From the NCBI GenBank assembly GCA_017416145.1, contig JAFQDD010000002.1, forward strand, positions 1 through 64,000: 64,000 nt of DNA, in the 5' to 3' direction. Both the position numbers and the translations under genes were made by a program. Positions 8,200 through 17,025 of this stretch are shown one piece after another (the first letter of the stretch is position 1; each line of letters opens with the position of its first letter). The notes beneath the pieces are model-generated. The model had not been told where the DNA came from. It worked only from the letters and a program-made list of their open reading frames with translations, and ran no database searches. The stretch comes from Spirochaetaceae bacterium. GTDB lineage: Bacteria > Spirochaetota > Spirochaetia > Treponematales > Treponemataceae.

Positions 8200-9456
8200 C
8201 TAACTAGTTAAAACAGTAAGTCGTGAATTGATTTGTTTATGCAAAAGTTCTATTAGATTTTCGCATTTTGAAAACTCTGGCATATTTGAAACTTCCGTAA
8301 AGGCAGTCATTAGATTTTTTGAAAAATCTTCTATCGTATTTAGCCAAAATCTATTTTTTATATCAAAAATTTCTGCTTGTTTAAAAAAATCATTACGATT
8401 AATTTTTTCTATTTCATAATTACTGCCTAATTTCATTGCCATTTTTGTTGTCAACGAAGGATAAACAGTTGTGCTAACTAAATCATATAGCGGAGAAAGT
8501 TTGATTTTTGAATCTTCAAACATCAATGAAAAATTTTTCCCATGGGAATCACAATTTCCAATCAAATAATTGAATAAAATTGATTTTAAGAAAATGTTTA
8601 TTTGTTCTATTTTGTTAGAGAATTTTTGCTGAATCAAATTAAAACAATCTTTAAAAGACGGTCCTCCATCTGCTTGATATTTAATATCATTCATAATTCC
8701 AAGAGCTTGGCAAAAATCTTCTTGATGGATTCTTTGTATTGTCCCTTTTTCAGAATCAAATTTTCTATCGTATCGTTGGCAAACAAAAACTGATAAATCC
8801 TCCATTTCTAGAATTTGAGTAGTTGGAACTGGTAAATTTAACTTTTCAGCAAGATTCATACAAAAAAACTCGTTTTGTGCCATTGTAGACAGTTCACCAC
8901 TTCTAGTTGGTTTTAATATGTGTGTAGATGGCGCTCCATTTTTTGGTAAATGCCAAGTATCGTTAAAATATGCTAAAGAGATTTTTTCTTGAGCACCAGC
9001 CAAAGAAAGTCGTAAATCTTTAGAACCCAAAAGCATTGGTTTATTTTTTGATTCTTTTATTAACGTGTATAAGCTTTCATTTGAAAAAGGAATGTAATTT
9101 TCTTCTGAAAATTCCCAATTTTGTTTTGGGGAATTTATTTCATCTTCTGAATTATAAAACGAAACTGTTCCACTACACTCACCACCTAAGGCTTGAAGAA
9201 ACTTAATTGTACTTGATTCAGAAATATGCAAATATTCAGAAATCCTGCTTCTAATCATACCTTCTGGTAAGAGCCCCGAAAAATATGGCATACATTTTTT
9301 TTGCGAAAATTCTTCTTTTTGAAGTGGCAAAGATAAAGACAAAGGCATTCCGTTATTGTTTATATAGTCTTCGTCATAGGCAAAAACAACACCTCTATCG
9401 GCTGTAGAAAAAAGATAACCTGCTAATGTGTTAAACAAAAAAACATTCAATTTCAT
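8200..9456 (-). CDS. hipA: HipA-family serine/threonine kinase toxin
   Basis: A 418-residue HipA-like kinase. The N-terminal HipA domain (YFSGLLPEG near residue 58, then a QALGGECSGTVSF region) and the C-terminal kinase domain are both present. The catalytic segment is visible as GNCDSHGKNFSLMF, with the invariant Asp and Asn, followed by the metal-binding SPLYDL. E. coli HipA phosphorylates glutamyl-tRNA synthetase and induces persistence; the target here is not known. The gene starts 17 bp after the hipB antitoxin stop. Its length is typical of full-length HipA, unlike split HipS/HipT systems. Confidence 0.9.
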   Translation of the reverse strand: MKLNVFLFNTLAGYLFSTADRGVVFAYDEDYINNNGMPLSLSLPLQKEEFSQKKCMPYFSGLLPEGMIRSRISEYLHISESSTIKFLQALGGECSGTVSFYNSEDEINSPKQNWEFSEENYIPFSNESLYTLIKESKNKPMLLGSKDLRLSLAGAQEKISLAYFNDTWHLPKNGAPSTHILKPTRSGELSTMAQNEFFCMNLAEKLNLPVPTTQILEMEDLSVFVCQRYDRKFDSEKGTIQRIHQEDFCQALGIMNDIKYQADGGPSFKDCFNLIQQKFSNKIEQINIFLKSILFNYLIGNCDSHGKNFSLMFEDSKIKLSPLYDLVSTTVYPSLTTKMAMKLGSNYEIEKINRNDFFKQAEIFDIKNRFWLNTIEDFSKNLMTAFTEVSNMPEFSKCENLIELLHKQINSRLTVLTS

Positions 9457-9473
9457 TTATTTTACCTATAATT

Positions 9474-9677
9474 TTATTCTGCAAAAATCTTTATATCAAA
9501 GAAGTTTGCAACTTTTAAAACCTTATCAATTTGTAAAGTTGGTTTTCCGTTTTCTAATTCTGATAAAAATCTTATTCCCACATTACAAAGTGCAGAAGCA
9601 TCAGATTGTGTCATACCAAGAGCTAAACGTTTTTCTTTTATTAATTTTGATAGGTCTTTAACAGTAAAAATTTCCAT
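9474..9677 (-). CDS. hipB: HipB-type XRE antitoxin and autorepressor
   Basis: A 67-residue single-domain XRE helix-turn-helix protein (LALGMTQSDASALCNVGIR, then SELENGKPT), the classical partner of HipA. It would neutralise the kinase and repress the operon by binding palindromes upstream. There is no ribosome-binding site before the ATG. A promoter places the transcript start close to the ATG, so translation may be leaderless. Confidence 0.88.
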   Translation of the reverse strand: MEIFTVKDLSKLIKEKRLALGMTQSDASALCNVGIRFLSELENGKPTLQIDKVLKVANFFDIKIFAE

Positions 9678-9683
9678 AAAATA

Positions 9684-9712
9684 ATAGTATCATTCCCGAA
9701 CGGGAAAATCAA
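9684..9712 (-). promoter_or_regulatory. hipBA promoter with operator in the spacer
   Basis: On the minus strand TTGATT (9707-9712) and TACTAT (9684-9689) are separated by exactly 17 bp. That spacer contains the palindrome TTCCCG-TT-CGGGAA. The -10 box ends 6 bp before the hipB ATG, which suggests a leaderless mRNA. Binding of HipB or HipAB here would block RNA polymerase. Confidence 0.7.
9693..9706. promoter_or_regulatory. HipB operator O1
   Basis: Palindrome TTCCCGAACGGGAA inside the hipBA promoter spacer. An identical copy lies 49 bp upstream. Confidence 0.8.
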
Positions 9713-9741
9713 GCAAATCTTGTTATCAAAACAAGTGTTTT

Positions 9742-9755
9742 TTCCCGAACGGGAA
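9742..9755. promoter_or_regulatory. HipB operator O2
   Basis: Second exact copy of TTCCCGAACGGGAA, flanked by one further symmetrical T/A pair. The centre-to-centre distance to O1 is 49 bp, nearly five helical turns, so bound dimers could face the same side of the DNA. Confidence 0.8.
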
Positions 9756-9811
9756 AACTATTACTAGATAAACTGTAAAAAAATGGTACTGCAAGGTTTC
9801 TTTTATGTGAA

Positions 9812-10111
9812 TTACTCATCTATTTCTCCAAACAACCATTCTTTTTCATATAGATAATTTATTTCTGCTATACATGTATCATTGTACTTTTCCCCATTAT
9901 AATACGATGTAAATGAAACATTTGTCATGTAATTTTCATTACTTAATGGTAAAGATTCTTTTCCAGTTGATTCTAATACCATTTCTCCAGTACCAAAAAT
10001 ATCCTCATCAATTGTAACTGTAAAGCCTTTTCCTGTAAAATACTTATTTATATTAGTTGTATCACCTTCCGAAAACTGTTTTAGCACAGAAAAAGCCACA
10101 GATTTGAACAA
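9812..10111 (-). pseudogene. C-terminal fragment of a glycan-binding paralogue
   Basis: A 99-codon open stretch related to the last third of the product of 6846-7946. It shares YYNGEKYNDTCIAEINYLY and a WLFGE terminus. There is no signal peptide, no ribosome-binding site, and the first codons lie inside a strong stem-loop at 10092-10128. It is best read as the 3' relic of a third gene copy, truncated at its 5' end. Confidence 0.65.
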
Positions 10112-10128
10112 TCAAAATCTGTGGCTTT
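10092..10128 (-). terminator. Stem-loop terminator after the SH3 operon
   Basis: Perfect 14-bp stem (AAAGCCACAGATTT and its complement) with a 9-base loop. On the minus strand it follows the SH3-domain gene ending at 10220 and continues into a short T-run. A T-rich stretch also follows on the plus strand, so it may work in both directions. Confidence 0.65.
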
Positions 10129-10219
10129 CGATTTTTTCTTCTAAAATATTTAAAGATGCAAAGATAATTCAGGTGATCAAGGGAGTTAGTAAAATATCCC
10201 TTTATTACTTGTACAAATC

Positions 10220-11146
10220 TTATTTAGCAATAAAGTAACCGCCAAAAATCCATCCAGTTAGTTGGGTATCATCCATTACTGTGATTTTGTACCATTCAGC
10301 AGTTAAACCTTCAATTGTTTGTGTTTTAGTTGTTTTTCCAACAACTAAAATTGGTGTGTTAGTTTCAATTTGACCAACAACTTCACCAATACCTGGGAAT
10401 GAACGAACATTGATTCTTGCCGCATCTGCTGTTACAGCATAACCTTCTAGAGGAGAATCTAAAACAACAATATCATTTTCTGTAAAACTTGGTCCAAAGA
10501 TTTCTTGTTCTGTTTCTTTGATAATATTCAAAACTTCTGTACAAACATTTAAAGACATTGCATCATTTAAAAGTTGTTTTTGAAGATTTTTATCACTCAA
10601 AGTTAAAACTTTTTGCACAAGTTGAATTGCATCAATATCAGCAGAATTGCTACTATAACCTTCTTTCAAAATATAACGAGTTCTTTTTGTCCATGCAGTT
10701 GTATCATAGAATTCAATTTCCATAAAAGATAAACCCTTTGATTCAACTGTTTTTCCACAAGAAATAATTGTTCCAGGTTCTAGATATGCATTTCTAAAAG
10801 AGTCTAGAGTTGGATATGTAAACAAAACAGAGTTTTCAATAATTACACCAACTGAAGAGCCAACTGTTGCTTCGCTTTCACGAATGTAATATTCTTTTCC
10901 CTGATATTTTACGTGATAAAAACTAATATCTGGTGTTATTTCTTTTGAAGTTACCAAATCTTTTTTTACAGGTGCTGGAGAAAGAAGTTCCATTTTGATG
11001 CCAGAAAGGATTTCCATAGCATAAACTGTTCCTCCCTTTCCGTTGTCAGTTCTAAGAGAAGCATTGTCTTTTAAAACAATTACAGATTGAGCAAAAACAG
11101 AAATACTTAAAACACAAAGAAAAATTGATATTAAAACTTTTTTCAT
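10220..11146 (-). CDS. Secreted SH3-like domain protein
   Basis: A 308-residue exported protein. The start at 11146 is chosen because the preceding GGGAGAACA is a good ribosome-binding site and a signal peptide follows directly (KKVLISIFLCVLSISVFA). The C-terminal 70 residues form a bacterial SH3b-like domain (AARINVRSFPGIGEVVGQI, then WYKITVMDDTQLTGWIFGGY). The N-terminal region looks like a degenerate SH3 domain (VIVLKDNASLRTDNGKGG). Such domains usually bind peptidoglycan or peptides. The start codon is 2 bp after the stop of the preceding lipoprotein gene, so the two are translationally linked and likely function together. Confidence 0.75.
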   Translation of the reverse strand: MKKVLISIFLCVLSISVFAQSVIVLKDNASLRTDNGKGGTVYAMEILSGIKMELLSPAPVKKDLVTSKEITPDISFYHVKYQGKEYYIRESEATVGSSVGVIIENSVLFTYPTLDSFRNAYLEPGTIISCGKTVESKGLSFMEIEFYDTTAWTKRTRYILKEGYSSNSADIDAIQLVQKVLTLSDKNLQKQLLNDAMSLNVCTEVLNIIKETEQEIFGPSFTENDIVVLDSPLEGYAVTADAARINVRSFPGIGEVVGQIETNTPILVVGKTTKTQTIEGLTAEWYKITVMDDTQLTGWIFGGYFIAK

Positions 11147-11148
11147 AA

Positions 11149-11910
11149 TTATTGTTCTCCCGCAAATAAGAATTCCCAAACAGCTGGGGTAATTTCCATA
11201 TCAACAAAAATTTCTAGTAATTTGTTTTCTACAACAGGATCAAGTTTTTCATAGGATTTTACTTTTTCCATTGTTTTAACAGCAAGAACATCTGCTTCTT
11301 TTGTTGAAATTGCATCTGTTTTAAGATAAATTTCTTTTCCATTATCTGCACCATTATAAATTGTAACAGCTGTAAAAACTGATTCATAATCTATATTATT
11401 TTTTAAAGCTACTAATTCACCTTTTTTTAGTGTATTTCCTGTTACGTCAAATGATTGAGGAGAATTATAGATGTATGAATCTTCTAAAATTACACCGCCT
11501 ACAGAATGTTCTTTTGCAAAGAAAAGTTCCCGTGTCCAATAATCTCCAGAAAATTCTGTTGCAACGCGAACAAATGTAAATGGATCTTCTTGTCCACTTT
11601 TTAGTTTACGAATTGCTTCTTTTGAATCTACATTATCACCGTCATAATAAACATAAAGTTTATCTCCCTTTGCAACTTCATCAGCATAAATCATTTTGCC
11701 ATCAACATCTTCTGTGTATAAAGGTGTACCAGGATACAAAACAATTGCTTCCTTTTTTGCAAAGACTTTTTTCACAGGTTGTACTGTTGTTTCTGTAACA
11801 GTTTGTTCTTGAACTAGAGATTGTCCTTCAGTTTTTTCTTCTGAATTATCACAACCAATAAATATCAAACTTATACAGAAAACAAAGAAAAATAAAGTTA
11901 GTTTTTTCAT
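11149..11910 (-). CDS. Lipoprotein with SH3-like regions
   Basis: A 253-residue lipoprotein. The start at 11910 follows GGAGAAAGAA; the signal sequence ends in the lipobox LIFIGC, giving a lipidated Cys near residue 18. The rest resembles the neighbouring SH3-domain protein in layout (ALYPGTPLYTE-like and DSYIYNSPQ-like strands, then an alpha-helical end rich in acidic residues), suggesting that the two genes are distant duplicates. No catalytic motif is seen. It is the first gene of a two-gene operon. Confidence 0.65.
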   Translation of the reverse strand: MKKLTLFFFVFCISLIFIGCDNSEEKTEGQSLVQEQTVTETTVQPVKKVFAKKEAIVLYPGTPLYTEDVDGKMIYADEVAKGDKLYVYYDGDNVDSKEAIRKLKSGQEDPFTFVRVATEFSGDYWTRELFFAKEHSVGGVILEDSYIYNSPQSFDVTGNTLKKGELVALKNNIDYESVFTAVTIYNGADNGKEIYLKTDAISTKEADVLAVKTMEKVKSYEKLDPVVENKLLEIFVDMEITPAVWEFLFAGEQ

Positions 11911-12050
11911 TTCTTTCTCCATTTTTGCAAATAATTTGCTTTTTTTGTGATTGTAACATAATAACAATATAAAAAAAAGATTCCCAACCTCTAAATTCTA
12001 GATTTTCTACAAAAAAACCATCTGAAAAAGATTTTTACCTTCCAAGAAAC

Positions 12051-13193
12051 TTAACAGCTAAAATCTAAATACTCTTCTGGATTTATTATTCCTTCTTCTG
12101 CTTTAAAAAGCATCCATCTATTATCAATTAAAACTTGCCAATACCCATTGTCTGGATTCGGTTCTATTTTTTCACATATCGCGTTTAGAACAAAATTTCC
12201 AGATGAATCAATAAGTCCATATTTTGTCGAACCATCTATAGTAATAGAAAATATTGCAGTATTATCAAAAAAGTCAGATAAAATTTCTAGATTTGTGGGA
12301 AGGGATTTTAGTATATTTTCTTCTAAATCTACTATTCTCCAATTTCCCAATTTTACAGATAGTACCTTTCTTGAATAATTATATATTTTTTCATATTTTG
12401 GAAGAATAATCCAATCACCTTCTTTATTAAGTAAACCATACAATGAGTTTTCAGTTTCTGCAATTAAGACACCTTCTACAAATTCCTTTCCTAGACTTTT
12501 ATATACAGGTGGTATCACAACTGTTTTATCGTTTTTTATCATACCAAAAAGCTTTTTATCATTATTCCAAATATAAAATCTTGCAAATCCATTTGAGAAT
12601 GGGTCATACATAACTTCATACTTGACGATTTCATTTGAAATAGATTTATAGGAAAATGTGTCTGGTAGTTGTATTTTTTTTCGTTTTATTCCGTTATTAT
12701 CAAAAAATAAGAAAATATAGTTAGATTTTTTGTGGGTTACAATACACTCATTATTCATTGAATATATAAAATTTGTTTTGAAGACGAGTTCACCTTTGTA
12801 ATTATATAAACCATGATACTCTTTGTTTTGATCATAGATAACATCATTTTCTACATCGTAATTAACAACCATAAAAAATCCGTTATAACAATGTGTGTAA
12901 CTGAGAGGTTCTGTTTTATAAGAAAAAAGTATATTACCAAAAGTATCTATAACTTCACAAGTTCCACCTTCTTCGCCCAAAACACCTAGACCGTATCCAT
13001 TTGAAAAGTTTTCAATATAGGTATAACGAGGATATACAATTACTTCTTTTGTGTCTGGATTGAATAATCCATATTTTCCTTCATTATTTATAAATCGAAC
13101 TGGTGAATAAGTATATAAAGATTGCTCTGTACTGTTATCTTTTGTACAACCTATGAAAAATAATGATAAAAATACTATAATTATTTTTTTCAT
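12051..13193 (-). CDS. WG-repeat lipoprotein
   Basis: A 380-residue lipoprotein with lipobox FFIGC near residue 16. The body is built of WG-type beta repeats: NNEGKYGLFNPDTKEVIVYPRY, shortened here in several later copies such as KKLFGMIKNDKTVVIPPVY, NSLYGLLNKEGDWIILPKY and STKYGLIDSSGNFVL. These probably form a beta-propeller-like or solenoid surface domain. WG-repeat proteins are common in Treponema and related gut bacteria; their function is mostly unknown. It stands alone on the minus strand, divergent from the DUF3592-like gene. Confidence 0.75.
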   Translation of the reverse strand: MKKIIIVFLSLFFIGCTKDNSTEQSLYTYSPVRFINNEGKYGLFNPDTKEVIVYPRYTYIENFSNGYGLGVLGEEGGTCEVIDTFGNILFSYKTEPLSYTHCYNGFFMVVNYDVENDVIYDQNKEYHGLYNYKGELVFKTNFIYSMNNECIVTHKKSNYIFLFFDNNGIKRKKIQLPDTFSYKSISNEIVKYEVMYDPFSNGFARFYIWNNDKKLFGMIKNDKTVVIPPVYKSLGKEFVEGVLIAETENSLYGLLNKEGDWIILPKYEKIYNYSRKVLSVKLGNWRIVDLEENILKSLPTNLEILSDFFDNTAIFSITIDGSTKYGLIDSSGNFVLNAICEKIEPNPDNGYWQVLIDNRWMLFKAEEGIINPEEYLDFSC

Positions 13194-13306
13194 GCTTATT
13201 CTCCTAATGGCATATATCTAAAATTTGAATATTTAAAACTAGTTTCAATATTCTTAAAACTATATTTTTCTCTAATTATCTGCTTTTTTTGACAAAATTC
13301 ATCATA

Positions 13307-13335
13307 TTGACATTTTGTTTTTTTTACAATACAAA
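13307..13335 (+). promoter_or_regulatory. Candidate promoter of the DUF3592-like gene
   Basis: TTGACA at 13307-13312 and TACAAA at 13330-13335, 17 bp apart. The same leader sequence survives in the two deletion remnants upstream of positions 6660 and 8040. Confidence 0.5.
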
Positions 13336-13370
13336 AAAATATATTCAAAAAAAAGGAAAGTTTCTAATTT

Positions 13371-14225
13371 ATGGTTGGAAGTTTTAATATTTTTTTTATT
13401 TTGATTGTAGGAATTTTTGTTTTATTACTTGTTTCTAAATTTCAAAAAAAATATTTAAAATTTATAAAAGATTACATTATTAAATTTTTAGGAAAACCTC
13501 AAAGTGGCGATTCTATAAAATGGTCAAAGAACTCTTTTTTTATAAAAGGATTTTTTGTTTCTTTGCTTTTGTATTTTATGTTTCGGTTCATTTTTCCAGT
13601 ATTTTTTATCGCAATTCTACTAAATATAATTATTGCTTCTGTTTTAATTAAAAAATCAAAAAAATATACAGAATACAAATCAGAAAAAATAAAATCCTAT
13701 ATTTTAGGGAATTTACTTGTTTCCTTGATTTTTGTTGCAAAACTTTTAATTATTTTATTTTTGGATTCAGAAGATGGATTAGCATTTTTATCTTCCAAAG
13801 ACGGTCAAACAATTTTTGGAAGCCTTTTTCTTATTGTAGCAATTTTTATTATTGGTCAGATTTATACAAAAAAATCTAGATTATTAAAAAATACCGCTGC
13901 CACAGCTTATACAGAAGGCAAAATTACAAGAATTACTAAAGTTCAATACAGTTTTGTAAAATTCATTACCTATGAATATGAGTTTGTTGTGAATGGAACT
14001 GTTTACAATGGAGTTTCTGGCGAACCCGAAAGAATTATGAAAAAAAGAGAAAGCCAACTTTCTGAAACTCAAAAGATATTTTATGTATATGAAAATCCTT
14101 CAATCTCAAAACTTGAAGCAGTAAAAGACAAAAAGCTTTCGACATTTTATATACTTTGGTTTTTGCTAATTTTTGTTTCAATTTTGAATTGCATTTTCAA
14201 TACAAATTTATTCCAAATATTATAA
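13371..14225 (+). CDS. DUF3592-like multi-pass membrane protein
   Basis: A 284-residue membrane protein with hydrophobic segments near residues 5-22, 58-100, 110-128 and 140-160, and another at the C-terminus. Between the last two is an exposed beta-rich region (TEGKITRITKVQYSF, then YEYEFVVNGTVYNG) that resembles DUF3592. Function is unknown. AGGAAAG lies about 12 bp before the ATG, a rather long spacing. Two internally deleted relics of the same gene lie at 6592-6744 and 7973-8156, so this is the surviving member of a small multicopy family. Confidence 0.65.
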   Translation: MVGSFNIFFILIVGIFVLLLVSKFQKKYLKFIKDYIIKFLGKPQSGDSIKWSKNSFFIKGFFVSLLLYFMFRFIFPVFFIAILLNIIIASVLIKKSKKYTEYKSEKIKSYILGNLLVSLIFVAKLLIILFLDSEDGLAFLSSKDGQTIFGSLFLIVAIFIIGQIYTKKSRLLKNTAATAYTEGKITRITKVQYSFVKFITYEYEFVVNGTVYNGVSGEPERIMKKRESQLSETQKIFYVYENPSISKLEAVKDKKLSTFYILWFLLIFVSILNCIFNTNLFQIL

Positions 14226-14305
14226 TAAATTACAAAACAATATTTTACCTTGACATTACATTGATTAAATGTCATACTGATAAAACTAAGCTAAGGAGTA
14301 TAAAA

Positions 14306-15439
14306 ATGAAAAAATCAGTTTGCTTAATCCTCTTTTTTCTATCACTTTCAATTTGTTTTGGTTTGAATCCTCGACCATTACATATTTCACAAATTTTTAA
14401 AGGTGTTGATGAAAAAATAGAACAACTTCAAGTTTTCAAATCTGGTTCTTACGAATACTACGGAGAATTCATCGAAGGTGAAGATATTCTTTTAAGCCAT
14501 ACTGTATTCGATTGGAAAAACTTAAAAACTTACACAATCGAATATATATCAGGTGGTACAGAGATAAAAGAATATAGAGAAAGAACTTTCAATAAAGACT
14601 TATTAATTGTACAAGATATTTGGGTAGATTATTCTGGTGAACTAATTTTAGACTATGAATATGCCTCTGATTATTCTAGTTTTAAATGTTATGCAACAGA
14701 AGATGGTGAGAAATATTTGTACGACGAATATTACATCAAAAAAACAGCTACTGGATATAACGGTTTTTATCGTGACTATTATTCAGATGGCGATATTTAT
14801 GCCGCCTCAAAATATTCAGACCCACTACCATATTTTTATGATAGATCAAAAAAAGAAGCTGTAAATAAAATTTATTGTATGAAATACGGTATAGAATCAG
14901 TTACCGAAATCGAATATTACGATAGCAATTCAATTGACACAATATACGATTACATCTTTTCAGAAAAATCCTATGTGATGATAGATAATGACTATGACGA
15001 AAAATACGAATATTTTTTCGATGATGATTACAACTTAATAAGAGAAGTTGAATATTACGCTATTGATGATCCAGATATTTATTATGATACACGTTACATA
15101 CTCGAAAAAGATTCAAAAGGCAGAAAGATTTCTCAAAAACTCTATGAAGATGTTTCAGAAACATACAATTTCAGTCCAGACGCTTATTCCCCAGACGAAA
15201 CATTGATAATCAAATATCCAAAAACTGGGTTAAAATCCTTAGAACGTCCTACAGAATTCTACAATTATTATGGTGACGAAGAAGGATATTACTGCGAATA
15301 TTGTGACGAATATCACTACTACGATGACTATTATTACGACGACGAAGACTATTATTACGACGAAGAAGGATATTACTGCGAAGACTGTGATGAATATCAC
15401 TACTCCGAAGACGAATGTTACGAATCTAAAGAAATATAA
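14306..15439 (+). CDS. Exported protein with repetitive Tyr/Asp/Glu-rich Cys tail
   Basis: A 377-residue exported protein. AAGGAG lies just before the ATG and residues 1-19 form a signal peptide. The middle part contains loosely YD-like beta strands (DYNLIREVEYY, DSKGRKISQKLYED). The last 55 residues are extraordinary: two repeats starting DEEGYYCE, each with CxxCxEYHY, separated by runs of Tyr and Asp. Each repeat offers two Cys, one His and several acidic side chains, which suggests metal binding, but that is inference. I do not recognise a family. Repeat copy B starts directly at its stop codon. Confidence 0.65.
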   Translation: MKKSVCLILFFLSLSICFGLNPRPLHISQIFKGVDEKIEQLQVFKSGSYEYYGEFIEGEDILLSHTVFDWKNLKTYTIEYISGGTEIKEYRERTFNKDLLIVQDIWVDYSGELILDYEYASDYSSFKCYATEDGEKYLYDEYYIKKTATGYNGFYRDYYSDGDIYAASKYSDPLPYFYDRSKKEAVNKIYCMKYGIESVTEIEYYDSNSIDTIYDYIFSEKSYVMIDNDYDEKYEYFFDDDYNLIREVEYYAIDDPDIYYDTRYILEKDSKGRKISQKLYEDVSETYNFSPDAYSPDETLIIKYPKTGLKSLERPTEFYNYYGDEEGYYCEYCDEYHYYDDYYYDDEDYYYDEEGYYCEDCDEYHYSEDECYESKEI

Positions 15440-15590
15440 TTTTTTGGAGCAACCTACTTCAGTTTGGGGGCTATCCAGGATTCCGCGGGATAACCCGCTC
15501 CAAACCTTCGGTTCAAGGGGATTTTTGCGTGGCAAAAATCCCCTTGTCCTTACTATCCCGGCTAGGTTGGTAAAAAAGAAAAGTTTTTTC
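15440..15590. repeat. Dispersed repeat, copy B, with 15-bp perfect hairpin
   Basis: Nearly identical to copy A at 1964-2115, differing by one G in the CGCGGG run and a C/T in GGCTAGG. Like copy A it starts at the stop codon of a plus-strand gene. The perfect hairpin lies at 15514-15546. Confidence 0.85.
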
Positions 15591-15620
15591 AGTTTCCTTT
15601 GTAAAAAGCTAAAAGACAAA

Positions 15621-15660
15621 AAAATACCCAAAACTTTTTATTGTTTTTGGGTATTTTTTT
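15621..15660 (+). terminator. Rho-independent terminator
   Basis: Stem AAAATACCCAAAAC with its complement GTTTTTGGGTATTTT, followed by a T-run. It is a good intrinsic terminator for the gene ending at 15439. A second hairpin (GTTTAGGTTT arms) follows at 15661-15693. Confidence 0.75.
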
Positions 15661-15744
15661 GTTTAGGTTTCACAATATTTGGAAAACCTAAACAAAAGTG
15701 AGTCAAAGGTTTAAGTGAAACGCCCCTTGTCCACAAAATAAAGT

Positions 15745-16983
15745 TTATTTATCAAATCCACGAGAAATCAATTCTAAGCACATTCTTCCGTTGTGATAAG
15801 GACACTTCCAAGGTTCTGTGATTCCGTGAGTATCAGGCTTACCGTCTTTAGAAACCGCCCAAAACCATTCAGAACCAGGTCTTTTATCAGTTAGCACATT
15901 TTCAATGTATGAAAAGATTTTTTTAGCAGCTTCAAGATATTTTTCATCTTTTGTAACTTCATAAGCATTTACAAAACCTACAACAGCTTCAGCTTGAACC
16001 CACCAAATGCGGTCTGTATCAACGTGTTCCTTTCCTTGTCCCTTAGCTTCAGCAATCTCTCCACGGCTTTCGTTGTTAAGAGCTTCTCCATCAAAGGCAA
16101 CTTCTAAAATTCGTTTTGCAACTAATGGTGTGTAGCTTAGAGTTTCCTTTGCAATTTCTAAAGCTTTTGGTGAATAATATGCGTGTTTTCCGGAATCTTT
16201 AGAAATTACATCTTCCAAAACCTTTGCACCCCGATCTAAAAGCCAAGTTGCTTCAATATCGTGCCCATAAGAGTGAATATCAGCAAGACTTCCCATTTTG
16301 CTATCAAAAAAAGTTTCTAAGCGAACAAACTCAGGATTGTAAACTTTGTGAGCAGCAATTTCCAAAGTTTTTGCAAGAGCTTCTCCCACCACAGGATGAG
16401 CGTCAGCTAAAAAAAGCTCCGTATAGGCTTCTAAAACGTGTAAAAGCGTGTTCATTGTTTTTTCAGCCACAACACCTTGGTCACAAATTGCACTTTCTAC
16501 AGGAGCTTTCCAATCTTGGGTAAAAGCTTCCTTGTAACCATAATCATCCTTGCAATATGTTTCTAAACATTCAAAAAGTCTATATGCCAAAGCTAAAGCT
16601 TCTTGATTTTTTGTTGCTCTGTAGTATGAAGCCAATCCGTAAATACAAAATGCTTGATTGTAGGCATTTTTGATTGGATCTTTTACACTTCCATCAGCAT
16701 TTAACATCCAGTAAATTCCACCATAAACATTGTCAAAACAATATTTTTTGATAAATTCATAAGTGTGTGTTGCATTTTTTAGATTATCTTCCCCACCAAT
16801 TGTTAAATATGTATTGGAATAAAACCACAAAATTCTGCTATGAAGAATACAACCTTTTTCATTTTCTTTTAAAGTTTCAAGTTCATAAGTTTTAAAACCA
16901 TAAAATCCACCATTTTCTGTGTCTTTCATAGAATTCCAATATGGTAAAATTACTTTTTCTAAGTGTTTTTTTGCGGCAAACAT
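15745..16983 (-). CDS. Cellobiose 2-epimerase (AGE family)
   Basis: A 412-residue AGE-family epimerase that closely resembles the Ruminococcus cellobiose 2-epimerase. Family knowledge gives it the interconversion of cellobiose with glucosyl-mannose (and action on related beta-1,4 disaccharides such as mannobiose), in the cytoplasm. Visible landmarks are ILHSRILWFYSN with Arg50, DIHSYGHDIEATW with His241 and Glu244, and the C-terminal CPYHNGRMCLE; these fit the known Arg/His/Glu active site. GGGAGG precedes the ATG. It is transcribed divergently from a LacI regulator, with an operator-like palindrome just downstream of its predicted start site, so induction by a beta-glucoside or mannoside is likely. 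Confidence 0.88.
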   Translation of the reverse strand: MFAAKKHLEKVILPYWNSMKDTENGGFYGFKTYELETLKENEKGCILHSRILWFYSNTYLTIGGEDNLKNATHTYEFIKKYCFDNVYGGIYWMLNADGSVKDPIKNAYNQAFCIYGLASYYRATKNQEALALAYRLFECLETYCKDDYGYKEAFTQDWKAPVESAICDQGVVAEKTMNTLLHVLEAYTELFLADAHPVVGEALAKTLEIAAHKVYNPEFVRLETFFDSKMGSLADIHSYGHDIEATWLLDRGAKVLEDVISKDSGKHAYYSPKALEIAKETLSYTPLVAKRILEVAFDGEALNNESRGEIAEAKGQGKEHVDTDRIWWVQAEAVVGFVNAYEVTKDEKYLEAAKKIFSYIENVLTDKRPGSEWFWAVSKDGKPDTHGITEPWKCPYHNGRMCLELISRGFDK

Positions 16984-17025
16984 TTCTAGCCTCCCTAAAA
17001 GTGATATAAACCATTAACAAAAAGA

